Under the pieces are notes generated by a model, which saw nothing but the letters and a program-made list of their open reading frames with translations, was not told where the DNA came from and made no database searches. The position numbers were made by a program, and so were the translations under genes. A stretch of DNA of 25,952 nt, taken from positions 1 through 25,952 of the forward strand of contig NZER01000428.1 of the NCBI GenBank assembly GCA_002690445.1, in the 5' to 3' direction. This DNA comes from Candidatus Pacearchaeota archaeon. GTDB lineage: Archaea; Nanoarchaeota; Nanoarchaeia; Pacearchaeales; GW2011-AR1. Below, piece after piece: positions 6,176 to 14,901 of this stretch (position 1 is its first letter; each line of letters starts with the position of its first letter).

Positions 6176-9031
6176 AGCAAAATCGCCAGTATATGCTTCG
6201 GAGAATACTTTTATTTTAGTTGAAATATACTTGGAAAATTCTTCGTCATCTTTAAATCTTCCAATCGTATCAGTTCTTTGTGGCATTGTTTTTTCTAATC
6301 CTGCATTAATGTTAAATCTATATTCTAATCCTTGTCCTAAGATTGTTAATGCTTCGGAATAAAACATTAGTGCTTCATCTTTATATAAATTGTTATCCTC
6401 TAAAAATTCTTTTCTAAACATTTCTGTTGCTTGTTCACAACATTTAATTGCTACCTCTGTTGGCATACCTCTGTTGTTTTCTATTTCATATCTGGCTATG
6501 TGTACCCAATCTCTTATAATTAAAAATTTACCTAATAGGCGATTTGGATTTTTTTCTCTGTCTATTAACATCAAATCAATATTTCTTTTAAATCTATCTC
6601 GTCTTATATCTTCTGTGAGGTATCCATCATGTGCAATATCTACATCTGAAAGAATTGTTGATGCTCCTACTCCTTCGTTAATTCCAACCTCTGGATGTTC
6701 GTGAACATGACCTAAGAATTTAACACCTCTGTTATTTCTAAATAATCTAACTGGCATATCTATTTTCATTGCTCCAGCATCCGTAGAAAAGTGGTGTTGC
6801 TTTATTGAATACCCTTTATAGTAATTATTTCTAAGATATTTTCTTATATTTGAAGATTTTAATAGCTCCTCATCTGAATCTATCCACAATATCCATTCTG
6901 ATTTTGCATCTGCTATTGATATATTTCTTGCTGAATCAAAACCTATCTCTGTTGCTTTTTTACATTCAATTATTTTCGCATTATATTGTTTTGCAATTTC
7001 TAAAGTAGAATCTGTGCTTCCGTTATCTGCAATTATTATTTCATCTACTATTGGTTGTACTGATTTCAAACATCTGTGCAATTGTGATTCAGCATTAAGT
7101 GTAATCAAACAAGCTGAAACTGATTGCTTTGGCGATTGTATATTAATCTTCCTTTCCAAATCTATTGGCTTACAAGGGTTGCCATTCTTTTTATAGGTAA
7201 CAATCCACCATCCTAATACTTCTTTCTTTTCATTATTCATGCCACCAGAGAGCATCTTAATAGTCATTTCTTTTTTCTCACTTAAAAGTGAAACGAAATC
7301 CATTCTTTCAAAATTCCAAAGATGTGCTTTTCTTATATCATCCCACATTCCATAAGGAACTGTGATGACGATTAAGCCATCATCCCTAACATTCTGTTCC
7401 ATCTTATCTAAAAACTTATCTGGATAAGGTTGATGTTCTAATATTTCTCCTAAGAATAGAATGTCATAATCTTTGTCTAACTTATCTCCACTATCTGCTT
7501 CAATTACAGATATATCTGTGTCCTTTCCATATTTGCTAATCATCTTATGGACTAATTCATTTTCTTCTGGAGATATATTTACAGCAGTTACTTTTGCATT
7601 AAACGACTTTGCCATGATAATTGCTTCGTTACCTATCCCTGAAGCAAAATCTAGGACTTTTGGTACTTTAATTTGATTCTGAGCTATCCAATTTTGTATT
7701 TCTGAGAAAGCTACATCTAATCTTCCATAGTTTCTTAATTCAAAATTAGTTTCTTTTTCAGCATACTCTTTTCCTAATTGTTGATATTTCTTTCTATACT
7801 TCTGTCGGTTTTCAATATAAGGATATTCCGTATGGATTTTATTACTCCATTCTGTATCCACATCAACAGAATCCACTAGATGTCTAAGAGTCATTATGTC
7901 CTCTTTTTCATAAAGATGTTTATATAATGATTGCCTATTGGCAGTTTTATTTTTAAATTCTTGGAAGAAATAATCATTCCATTGTTGAGCTACATTATCC
8001 CAATCATATTGTTTTGCATTTGATATTCCAGCTTGTTGCATTGCTTCATATCTTTTGTCATTTTCTAATAGTTCAAAGATAGCTTTCACAAATTTATCTT
8101 GATAGCTTCGGCTCTTTGCATCTCCCTTAATCATAATCCCAGCATTTTGATGTAGGGTTTCTGGTAGGGCAGCGAGATGTGATGTAATCATTGGCAATCC
8201 ACACATCTGTGTTTCCATTGCTGTAATGCAACTTATCTCCCAAAACTTAGTTGGATAAACAAAGAGCTTTGCAGTCTTATATAACTCATATAAATCCGTT
8301 TTATTTAATGCTCCAACATGGTTAATTTTAAATCCTTTTTTTTGGTATTCTATAATCTTGGAAGTCAATTTATCATAAAATGGCTTCATCTGTTCAGTCG
8401 TATTGTCGTACCCTGCAATAACAATTTCTATATCTTTATCTCTAGCCCATATTTTAGGACAAATGTCAAATAACAATGTGTCCATACCTCTTTCTGGTCG
8501 GTTAGTAAAGACTAATTGTTTTGGATTCCTCTCTCTTGTTAATACATCATCTGTTGGCAATTTAATTCCATTTGTTGTTTTAAGAAATAAATCATCTTCA
8601 TCAATATTCATAATATCTTTATATTGATTAATCTGCCATTGGCTCATACAAAAGACTTTGTCTATTTGCCACAATGCTCCATGAAAATCTGTCCGACCTC
8701 TTTTTAAAGCTACATCATGTTGCCAAAGAATATTCAATTTTGAGTTAATCCTTTTGTGCAATACCTCTGGTATTCTCTGAACAATATGGACATCATGAGG
8801 ACAATTAATTACATATCCATCATAAAATTCCAATGGCATATATTTTACACCTTCAATTTCTGTTGGGTCTTTAGTATTACAAAAGAGGATAACTTTATGT
8901 CCAAGTTTGGCTAGAGCATGAGCCATGCTAATTCCAGCAGTTTCACTACCACCTAATGATTTAGTTTTAATTGTGTTTGGGTCTATTTCCATGCCACCAC
9001 AGAAGATGGCTATATCTAAGTTGCAACTCAT
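6173..9031 (-). CDS. trifunctional GT4 glycosyltransferase - methyltransferase - GT2 glycosyltransferase
   Basis: 952 residues with three domains. Residues 1-360: GT4-type GT-B fold, with LGGSETAG (26-33), the FTNRPERGMDTLL phosphate-loop region (175-187) and an E-x7-E motif (E265...E273). Residues about 420-620: class I SAM methyltransferase with VLDFASGIG (459-467) as motif I and LGEILEH (527-533). Residues about 635-800: GT2-type GT-A domain with ADNGSTDST (668-676) and DSDE (718-721, metal-binding DxD-type). The C-terminal ~150 residues are helical. Such enzymes build and methylate sugars on virion proteins, surface polymers or DNA; the target is unknown. It follows the capsid terminator and has its own weak promoter (TTGCAT/TACAAT). 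There is no Shine-Dalgarno before the ATG; the predicted leader is about 10 nt. No signal peptide. Confidence 0.88.
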   Translation of the reverse strand: MSCNLDIAIFCGGMEIDPNTIKTKSLGGSETAGISMAHALAKLGHKVILFCNTKDPTEIEGVKYMPLEFYDGYVINCPHDVHIVQRIPEVLHKRINSKLNILWQHDVALKRGRTDFHGALWQIDKVFCMSQWQINQYKDIMNIDEDDLFLKTTNGIKLPTDDVLTRERNPKQLVFTNRPERGMDTLLFDICPKIWARDKDIEIVIAGYDNTTEQMKPFYDKLTSKIIEYQKKGFKINHVGALNKTDLYELYKTAKLFVYPTKFWEISCITAMETQMCGLPMITSHLAALPETLHQNAGIMIKGDAKSRSYQDKFVKAIFELLENDKRYEAMQQAGISNAKQYDWDNVAQQWNDYFFQEFKNKTANRQSLYKHLYEKEDIMTLRHLVDSVDVDTEWSNKIHTEYPYIENRQKYRKKYQQLGKEYAEKETNFELRNYGRLDVAFSEIQNWIAQNQIKVPKVLDFASGIGNEAIIMAKSFNAKVTAVNISPEENELVHKMISKYGKDTDISVIEADSGDKLDKDYDILFLGEILEHQPYPDKFLDKMEQNVRDDGLIVITVPYGMWDDIRKAHLWNFERMDFVSLLSEKKEMTIKMLSGGMNNEKKEVLGWWIVTYKKNGNPCKPIDLERKINIQSPKQSVSACLITLNAESQLHRCLKSVQPIVDEIIIADNGSTDSTLEIAKQYNAKIIECKKATEIGFDSARNISIADAKSEWILWIDSDEELLKSSNIRKYLRNNYYKGYSIKQHHFSTDAGAMKIDMPVRLFRNNRGVKFLGHVHEHPEVGINEGVGASTILSDVDIAHDGYLTEDIRRDRFKRNIDLMLIDREKNPNRLLGKFLIIRDWVHIARYEIENNRGMPTEVAIKCCEQATEMFRKEFLEDNNLYKDEALMFYSEALTILGQGLEYRFNINAGLEKTMPQRTDTIGRFKDDEEFSKYISTKIKVFSEAYTGDFA

Positions 9032-9047
9032 GGCTATCTGTTTTTTT

Positions 9048-9075
9048 ATTGTACTTAATTTAATTATTAATGCAA
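9048..9075 (-). promoter_or_regulatory. probable promoter of the glycosyltransferase gene
   Basis: TTGCAT (9075-9070), 16-bp spacer, TACAAT (9053-9048). It lies just past the capsid terminator. The expected RNA start near 9041 leaves about 10 nt before the ATG and no Shine-Dalgarno, so initiation would be unusual. Confidence 0.5.
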
Positions 9076-9139
9076 CAGGGTAGTGCTAATCTCTTAGCTT
9101 TCTCCGTCAGATAAATTAAATTATCTCCCTGTAAATATA

Positions 9140-9167
9140 ACTACCATTAATTATATTTTATGGTAGT
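9140..9167 (-). repeat. 8-bp inverted repeat in the capsid/glycosyltransferase gap
   Basis: ACTACCAT and ATGGTAGT separated by 12 AT-rich bases, directly next to the terminator T-run. It may be a second arm of the terminator region or an operator for the downstream promoter. The rest of the 186-bp gap (9032-9217) contains no plausible gene. Confidence 0.5.
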
Positions 9168-9204
9168 AAAAAAAGAGAGGACAAATTACTCCATCCTCTC
9201 TCTT
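9167..9204 (-). terminator. Rho-independent terminator after the major capsid gene
   Basis: On the minus strand AGAGAGGA (9201-9194) pairs with TCCTCTCT (9181-9174) across a 12-base loop, followed by seven T. It lies 17 bp after the capsid stop and ends the head operon before the glycosyltransferase unit. Confidence 0.88.
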
Positions 9205-9217
9205 ATTGATTTAGCTG

Positions 9218-10168
9218 TTAAGCTACACAATCTGTCCACAAATAACCAAGTTCTGATGCAGCTATTTTCTCGTCTTGATAATAGCCAACTCGAACATTGG
9301 TAAATGCAGAATGGTCAGGGTCATCCCAAACTTCAGCACTAAATGGTGTGCCGAACATTGGGTTAGTCCATCTGAAGCCATACATTAAGCTAGGGTCACG
9401 TCCATCTGTATTAGGTGGAGCAAACTTTCCAACGATTGTATTCTTACCCCAGATATCGCTAAACGAATCTGATTGTCCTTCTTCGGCTGTATTTTTAATT
9501 GCGTTACCAATTAAGACAACTTCCACATCAAATAATGATGCGAGTAAATCTCTAGTAACGACTCCTTTTTGGACATATTTGATTCGGTCTATAATATCTG
9601 CATGGTTGATTAGCGAATTGTAAACTGTTCGACCAAATATGATGTAATTTGGGTCATATCCAGTCGTACTTCTTACTGCTTCTTTAGCTGTTTCAATATC
9701 GCCAAACGGGTCGCTATTTCCAGCAGTTCCATCTGACCATAATGAAGATACAGCAGCATAAGAGCCAAGATTACTTCCACTTGTTATCTGATTAGCTACA
9801 CGATTCTCCATGTCCAACATAAGTAAGTTGTGGACAAATCGAGCAGATTTCTCTTTGATTGCAAGTGGCTTATCTTCATTGGCTAATGTTTCATAACTAA
9901 TCTCATCTACTAATGCGTAATTATTTGCATAATAGGATTCGCTTGATACATTAAAGTTAACAACTCTGCCTTTAGTCTTTGGCGCTCTAGCAGTTGTGCT
10001 AGGGATTCTAAAAAAGTTTCCTTTATCATATTTGAAATAAAGGTCGCTTTGTTTTTTTACATCAACTATAGGCAAAAAATCTTGTACAATCGTACTGTGT
10101 GGCTCGAAACCCAATACTAGATTGGATAATGGTCTATCTATGTGTACATCTCTTGCTGTTATTCCCAT
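9218..10168 (-). CDS. major capsid protein (HK97 fold, Mu-like)
   Basis: 316 residues, without a separate N-terminal delta domain. The sequence pattern (ADYFLPIVDVKK-like FLPIVDVKKQSDLYFKYDKG at about 31-50, then EISYETLANED, a long helix LLMLDMENRVANQI, and GYDPNYIIFGRTVYNSLINH) fits the major capsid families that accompany DUF2190 decoration proteins and Mu-type proteases. It follows the decoration gene with an AAGGAAGG ribosome binding site and is closed by a strong terminator, as expected for the most abundant virion protein. Confidence 0.88.
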   Translation of the reverse strand: MGITARDVHIDRPLSNLVLGFEPHSTIVQDFLPIVDVKKQSDLYFKYDKGNFFRIPSTTARAPKTKGRVVNFNVSSESYYANNYALVDEISYETLANEDKPLAIKEKSARFVHNLLMLDMENRVANQITSGSNLGSYAAVSSLWSDGTAGNSDPFGDIETAKEAVRSTTGYDPNYIIFGRTVYNSLINHADIIDRIKYVQKGVVTRDLLASLFDVEVVLIGNAIKNTAEEGQSDSFSDIWGKNTIVGKFAPPNTDGRDPSLMYGFRWTNPMFGTPFSAEVWDDPDHSAFTNVRVGYYQDEKIAASELGYLWTDCVA

Positions 10169-10198
10169 TGAATTTTACCTTCCTTGTTTAAATTTTTA

Positions 10199-10558
10199 TT
10201 ATGGTTTATAGCCACCACTTTCAACTAACAATTGGAATAAACTTCCACTTGCAACACCTGTTATGGCTTTGCCTACGATATAATCGCTACTTGTTGCAGC
10301 GACAGCAGTTCCAGATGCAGTTACAGTTATCCAACTTCCAGCAGTAATTGTTGCTCCTGCTGAACATCTGGACAAACCATTCCAAACTATTGTTGCGTGT
10401 TCGCCACTTTGAGGTTTGTTTTGTACTATCCCCAAAAGTCCAGCTCCAGCAGCAACTCTAAGCTTGACTCCATTATCGCCATCTACATATACCATTTTAT
10501 ATTGGCTTGTTGATAAGTCTTCATTGGCTATCATTGTTATATATTGTCTTTGTGCCAT
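10199..10558 (-). CDS. DUF2190 capsid decoration/cement protein
   Basis: 119 residues, Gly/Ala/Thr/Val-rich, all-beta, with the DUF2190 layout: MIANEDLS... at the start, LLGIVQNKPQSGEHATIVWNG (about 41-61), a GATITAGSWITV segment, and YIVGKAITGVASGSLFQLLV at the end. These proteins stabilise the expanded HK97 shell. Located between protease/scaffold and capsid genes, as usual. The start is preceded by AAAGGAGAG. Confidence 0.88.
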   Translation of the reverse strand: MAQRQYITMIANEDLSTSQYKMVYVDGDNGVKLRVAAGAGLLGIVQNKPQSGEHATIVWNGLSRCSAGATITAGSWITVTASGTAVAATSSDYIVGKAITGVASGSLFQLLVESGGYKP

Positions 10559-10575
10559 TGTTTTATACTCTCCTT

Positions 10576-12255
10576 TTATTGATTTTCATAATACTCATCT
10601 CTTAGCTGTTTATCTTCTTTCAAGACTAACTCTAATGCCTCTGAGTATTTTTTAGCTTTACCTTTTGATATAAAAAGTTTGGCTCGTCTGTCAATCTCAT
10701 CTCCAGCTTTTGTATAAGGTTGTCTATCAACCACATAATCGCCTTCAGTTGAAATTTCTTCAAATTCCACCATCTTAGGAAATGATTTGACTATCTTTTC
10801 TACTAATTCAAATTGGGATAATTCAACAGTTTTTTCTTCCTCAGTATAACTATAGACCTTTTTCTCGGTAGCAGATTGCATCAAGACTTCAAGTTCTTTC
10901 TCGAATACAGGGAGAATCTTACCCGATTCCTTGTTTTCTTGAATGAACTTACTTATCTCTGCAGCTTTTTGTTCTTTCTTAGATTCTTCAAGTTGTTCAA
11001 TCGCTTTAGTTTTGTCGGCTTCTAAAGTTTTTAATTTGTCTTGAAGGTCTTGGTATTCTTTAAAGGATATACCTTTTCCTTGTTCGCTTTCTATCATAAG
11101 CTCACTCTCCTTTTCTTGATAGTGTTTCTTGACAATGCCTTCTCCCGTTGCTTTAACATATAAACCTTCAATTGCTTCAAGATTTGTTATCGCTGGGATT
11201 TCTGTGCCAAGTAATGCAACTGCCTTCAGGACTCTATCGAGAACTTGGTTATTGCTTTTGTAGTTCCAATAAATCTCAGAACTAACTCTTTTATAATTAC
11301 CTCGCTTAATAGCTTCATAGACTTTCTTTGGAAGCTCTTTGAAGTTAGCGAGTAATTTACTTCCTGTTTGATATATCTTATCAACATAACCAAGAGATGG
11401 CTCTCCATCTTTCATTTCTGGTTGTTCCTCGTTATGTCCTAATTTAAGTGGTGGTTGGAATCCTGTTTTATCAAAGTTAGAAACCATAGCTTCTAGGTCT
11501 TTGGTTGTATATTTATCTCCATTCCATACACCAGTTGAAAAGATTTCTATTCCATCAAGGTTAAATGTTTGACTGATTGCGTTTTCCTTTATCTTAACTT
11601 TATCTTCTACTTCGACTTCTTGTTCTGGCTCTTTCTCCATTTCAGCTTTAATTTTTTCTTTTGCTGTTAGATATTCTTCATGAGTATCAAATGGCATAAA
11701 TCTTGTTTCTTCTTTTTCTTCCACTTTGATTGTCATTTCGTGATGTCCTTTGCCACCCATTTCTTTGGCTCGGACTTCAGCTTCTTCGGATGTTTCAAAT
11801 ACATCTTCAGCTTCATATCCCTGCTCATCTTCTTGAGGTGTTGCTTCTAATGCGTCCTCATCTATCTTCTTATCTTCTGCCATATCACTCTCCTTCTCTT
11901 GTATTAGCTCCATCATTGGAGCAGATGCTTCTAAGATTTCTGTATCCTTATTCTGTCCTGCTCTTGACCTTATTGCTCGGATTGCTGAAGCATAAACCCT
12001 TCCATCTTTACCAAATGGAAATGCGTAATATGCTTTAGTATCTGGCTCTGCATCTGAGTTAATACCTAAATGATATTTAGAATATTCATCCCAGTTGTCG
12101 CCATCAGCTCCTAGCATTTTATTGCCATCTCCAGCATCAAAAGACCAATCTGATTTATAATCAATCTCGCCAGATTTAAGTAAGCTCATAGCAAATTTTA
12201 AACCAGCAGAATTTACTTTATCAGCATAAGTTTTTTCTTCGTTTATCTTAGACAT
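10576..12255 (-). CDS. Mu gpI-like prohead protease with scaffold domain
   Basis: From ATG 12255 (AGGA six bases upstream) 559 residues; an earlier ATG at 12294 would add 13 but has a poor site. Three parts: an N-terminal region (about 1-150) with FPFGKDGRVYASAIRAIRSR, similar to small phage domains fused to proteases; a Glu/Lys-rich linker; then the Mu I-type protease core with GIEIFSTGVWNGDKYT, PPLKLGHNEEQP, SLGYVDKIY and NYKRVSSEIYWNY (conserved His in LGH and Ser in VSSE). The last ~200 residues are coiled-coil scaffold (KLKTLEADKTKAIEQLEES...). The scaffold is expected to be cleaved out during head maturation. Unusually long because of the acidic insert before the protease. Confidence 0.8.
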   Translation of the reverse strand: MSKINEEKTYADKVNSAGLKFAMSLLKSGEIDYKSDWSFDAGDGNKMLGADGDNWDEYSKYHLGINSDAEPDTKAYYAFPFGKDGRVYASAIRAIRSRAGQNKDTEILEASAPMMELIQEKESDMAEDKKIDEDALEATPQEDEQGYEAEDVFETSEEAEVRAKEMGGKGHHEMTIKVEEKEETRFMPFDTHEEYLTAKEKIKAEMEKEPEQEVEVEDKVKIKENAISQTFNLDGIEIFSTGVWNGDKYTTKDLEAMVSNFDKTGFQPPLKLGHNEEQPEMKDGEPSLGYVDKIYQTGSKLLANFKELPKKVYEAIKRGNYKRVSSEIYWNYKSNNQVLDRVLKAVALLGTEIPAITNLEAIEGLYVKATGEGIVKKHYQEKESELMIESEQGKGISFKEYQDLQDKLKTLEADKTKAIEQLEESKKEQKAAEISKFIQENKESGKILPVFEKELEVLMQSATEKKVYSYTEEEKTVELSQFELVEKIVKSFPKMVEFEEISTEGDYVVDRQPYTKAGDEIDRRAKLFISKGKAKKYSEALELVLKEDKQLRDEYYENQ

Positions 12256-12302
12256 ATCTATCCTATTTTTATGGAGTTTCTTGAACTTCGGCATGGACTT
12301 GC

Positions 12303-12479
12303 CTAGAAATTATTTATGTTCCCACAACGAGGACATTTAATCTCACAAGCGAGTAGTCCATTACTGTTAAATTTAGCTAATAATTTGCTACAAGTCAAAC
12401 ACCTAGCTTCGGTTTTTATCATTGTTGCAAAAAAGTTTTTGGCTTGTTCTAGTGTGGAGATTGATTGAACGATTGTCAT
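12303..12479 (-). CDS. com: Com-like zinc finger protein (Mu Com family)
   Basis: A 58-residue frame from ATG 12479, overlapping the portal stop (ATGA), to TAG 12305-12303. The C-terminal half reads RCLTCSKLLAKF...CEIKCPRCGNIN: two CxxC pairs (C27/C30 and C49/C52) framing KLLA and EIKCPRC, the signature of Mu Com. Mu Com binds the mom mRNA leader next to the Shine-Dalgarno and switches on translation. No mom-like gene is visible here. Many phages carry Com-like genes between portal/minor-head and protease genes, so the position is typical. The first 20 residues are extra compared with the usual family; a second ATG (M20) could give a minimal form. An additional Cys (C45) is present. Confidence 0.85.
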   Translation of the reverse strand: MTIVQSISTLEQAKNFFATMIKTEARCLTCSKLLAKFNSNGLLACEIKCPRCGNINNF

Positions 12480-14746
12480 TCTGTCATTCCACTCATGTCA
12501 ATAATCTCTGAAAGTATTGCATCACTTGACCATTGTATCGGTTGGTCATCTTTTGTGAGGAATACAAGGATTGACCTGCAGTTGAAATGTAGCGGTGGTG
12601 TTAATTCATTTATCATTCCAATATTTTCTACTTTAATTGTTGGCTCATATTCTGCAACCAACTCACATACTTCTGTTGTTCGTTCATCTAATATAGAAGA
12701 AACTTGATACCCAATCATAAAGTCTTTTACATCTTTATCTTCTCCAATTTCCCTTCTACCATAGTTGTAAGCTCCAAGGGTTGCTGTTCTTACCAGAGTT
12801 GTAGCTCTGTAATCTGTAACCAATTTGGCTTTTCCCGTTCTTGTAACTTCTATCTCAGAGCCATCTGCAACATAAGGATTAAATGCTCCCTGTATTTGTA
12901 GTGTGGTTTGTGGAATAGAATGACCTTTAACAATGCTATCAAGCAATGTAGTCATTAAATTATTATTAAGGGTTGCTGATATTCTCTTTACATCCAACCT
13001 AGCTTTAGACTTAAAAAATCTCTCAAATCCCGTAGCTCTTATTCCTTCTCCAATCTTAGTTTTAAGAAATCTTTTAGGCAAAGAATCCTTTGCTTGTTCT
13101 TTGCCAACATCAAAAGCATCCTGATATCCTTTCTCAAATACTTTAGATAAATCTCCTTTATATTTAAGGTCTAGGTTTTCAATCGCTGTAAAGTCAAACT
13201 TATCTTGATTCATCTTATTGGTAATATAAGTAATAACTGATTCCATTTGTTTGTTCATTACTGTTCTAATATTATCTAAGAATTGTATCTCTAACTTGTC
13301 TATTGCATTGTTAACAGCTTTAAAGTCCACCCTTTTTTCTGCTCTATTCTTTGGTCGTCTTGGTACTTTAGTCTTATTCTTATCAAATGGGTCAGCAAAT
13401 GGATTATCCTTTTCTAATTCTTCATTCTTTAATTTTTCAAATTTCTTATTCTCAGCAACTTCTTCCACAACATCAATATCTACTTCTTCTGTGATTTCTT
13501 CTTCTGGTTTATCTGGAGATAAATCTTTAGCTGGAAAACTAAGATGCTCTCTCAGGATGTTTTCATCTTCAAGAGTTGGAACGATAACACCTTTCTCGAC
13601 TGCTGTAATAAACATTGTATTGAGAGCTTGTTTCTGGTCATCAGTCATTGGATTAAAAGTAAACTTTGGAAGCTCTGTCACATTTGAATAATTATAAGCA
13701 ACCAATCTTTTAATCAATTGTTCATTCATTACTGTATCTGCAATATCTTGTCTTAGCTTTTGGATTACCCATAAGAACACATCAAAGTGAATCTTGGCTT
13801 GTGAATAAGCTCCAGTATCTCCTGCTGCCATCAATCTATCAGGAATTAAGATTGACCTAGCGATAGCTTTATTATTAAAATCCAACGCATCCTTAAAATC
13901 TCCTGTTGCGTTTCTTGTGGACTCTAAGAACTGGATATCAAACTCATCTAATCTATGAGTTATGGAAGTCTTAGCTGTTAGATTGTCTAGGATACTTCTG
14001 AGATTAGTTCTGGATGTTGGGTCATTTGATTTATATTTACCAATAACTGTTGGATTAGCAAATCGTTCTAAATAGATATTCCACATCTTTATTAGCACAT
14101 CCTTAGACCAGTAACCTCGATATGCTGGTCTTAAATCTGAAGTTCCATACCAATTGCTGAACTCCTTTTGATAGCTAAATATTAAAAACTTACTGATTGG
14201 ATAACTTGTTTCTACCGACCCAAGAGTAGAGATGATTCCCTTTTTTGTTAAATTGCCAAATTTGTCCACTTCAAAACTATAATAATGTGGTTGCTTTGTT
14301 TTAAGATTCTTTAGTCCTATCTTACCTTTGTGTACTCCTGCTTGAAATGTTTTGTAATTAATCTCTGTGATTGAGAATCCATAATCTAGTGCTGTAAGGA
14401 TTTCTAATAGAGCATCTATAATGTTGCCATCAATCTTGTCCATGCAGTATCGAACATAATCTGCTACTTCTTCGTCTTGCTCGTCATTGGATACTGGAAT
14501 TATCTGGTAGCTTGGAGCTAATGTAGCAAACTTCTTTAATGTTAAACATGCTTTGACTTGGTCATCAATTCTCATCTGGTCATAAATATCAAATCCTTTT
14601 CGACCAATTAAGCTGTCTGGATTGTATGACATTATCTTGCCTGAGCCATAAAGGTCATATCCAGCACTAGCCAGTTCTCCCATATCTGGTTTTAATTCGG
14701 AATTATTTGTTTGGTATTGTTTACCAGTCGAATCTATGATAGCCAT
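12476..14746 (-). CDS. portal protein (DUF935, Mu gp29-like) fused to Mu gpF-like minor head protein
   Basis: 756 residues. Residues about 20-400 are a DUF935 portal: DQVKACLTLKKFA (62-74), DYGFSITEINYK (121-132), FSNWYGTSDLRPAYRGYWSKD (196-216, portal-type) and IARSILIPDRLMAAGDTGAYSQAKIHFDVF (295-324). An acidic/basic linker (410-470) leads to a Mu F/SPP1 gp7-type domain: TTLVRTATLGAYNYGRRE (649-666), SSILDERTTEVCELVAE (683-699) and PPLHFNCRSILVFL (717-730). In Mu these are separate genes. The dodecameric portal would thus carry 12 fixed copies of the minor protein that helps DNA ejection. The mRNA appears leaderless (see promoter at 14754-14782). Confidence 0.9.
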   Translation of the reverse strand: MAIIDSTGKQYQTNNSELKPDMGELASAGYDLYGSGKIMSYNPDSLIGRKGFDIYDQMRIDDQVKACLTLKKFATLAPSYQIIPVSNDEQDEEVADYVRYCMDKIDGNIIDALLEILTALDYGFSITEINYKTFQAGVHKGKIGLKNLKTKQPHYYSFEVDKFGNLTKKGIISTLGSVETSYPISKFLIFSYQKEFSNWYGTSDLRPAYRGYWSKDVLIKMWNIYLERFANPTVIGKYKSNDPTSRTNLRSILDNLTAKTSITHRLDEFDIQFLESTRNATGDFKDALDFNNKAIARSILIPDRLMAAGDTGAYSQAKIHFDVFLWVIQKLRQDIADTVMNEQLIKRLVAYNYSNVTELPKFTFNPMTDDQKQALNTMFITAVEKGVIVPTLEDENILREHLSFPAKDLSPDKPEEEITEEVDIDVVEEVAENKKFEKLKNEELEKDNPFADPFDKNKTKVPRRPKNRAEKRVDFKAVNNAIDKLEIQFLDNIRTVMNKQMESVITYITNKMNQDKFDFTAIENLDLKYKGDLSKVFEKGYQDAFDVGKEQAKDSLPKRFLKTKIGEGIRATGFERFFKSKARLDVKRISATLNNNLMTTLLDSIVKGHSIPQTTLQIQGAFNPYVADGSEIEVTRTGKAKLVTDYRATTLVRTATLGAYNYGRREIGEDKDVKDFMIGYQVSSILDERTTEVCELVAEYEPTIKVENIGMINELTPPLHFNCRSILVFLTKDDQPIQWSSDAILSEIIDMSGMTE

Positions 14747-14753
14747 TTAAAAG

Positions 14754-14782
14754 ATTATATATCACAATATATTTTTTAACAA
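14754..14782 (-). promoter_or_regulatory. promoter of the head operon, predicted leaderless start
   Basis: TTGTTA (14782-14777), 17-bp spacer, TATAAT (14759-14754). Only seven bases (CTTTTAA) separate the -10 from the portal ATG, so transcription should begin at or one base before the start codon. No Shine-Dalgarno is present. It directly follows a terminator. Confidence 0.75.
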
Positions 14783-14785
14783 TAG

Positions 14786-14843
14786 AAAAAAGGATAGGAA
14801 AGTTGGAGAAACAATTTTTTATCAAAAGAGTTACTTCCCTACC
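14786..14843 (-). terminator. Rho-independent terminator before the head operon
   Basis: Minus strand: GGTAGGGAAGT (14843-14833) pairs with ACTTTCCTATCC (14803-14792), 11 bp with one bulge and one G-U pair, followed by six T (14791-14786). The loop is long (29 nt). It separates the three orphan genes from the portal promoter. Confidence 0.7.
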
Positions 14844-14901
14844 CAAGTTGCTTAGAAGTGTTATTGAAACTTTAACATATCCGATTTAGATAGTCGAATG
14901 G

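Noticed and set aside
12255..12294. Start of the protease/scaffold gene at the upstream ATG 12294
   Set aside because: Poor ribosome binding site compared with AGGA before ATG 12255; the 13 extra residues show no family character.
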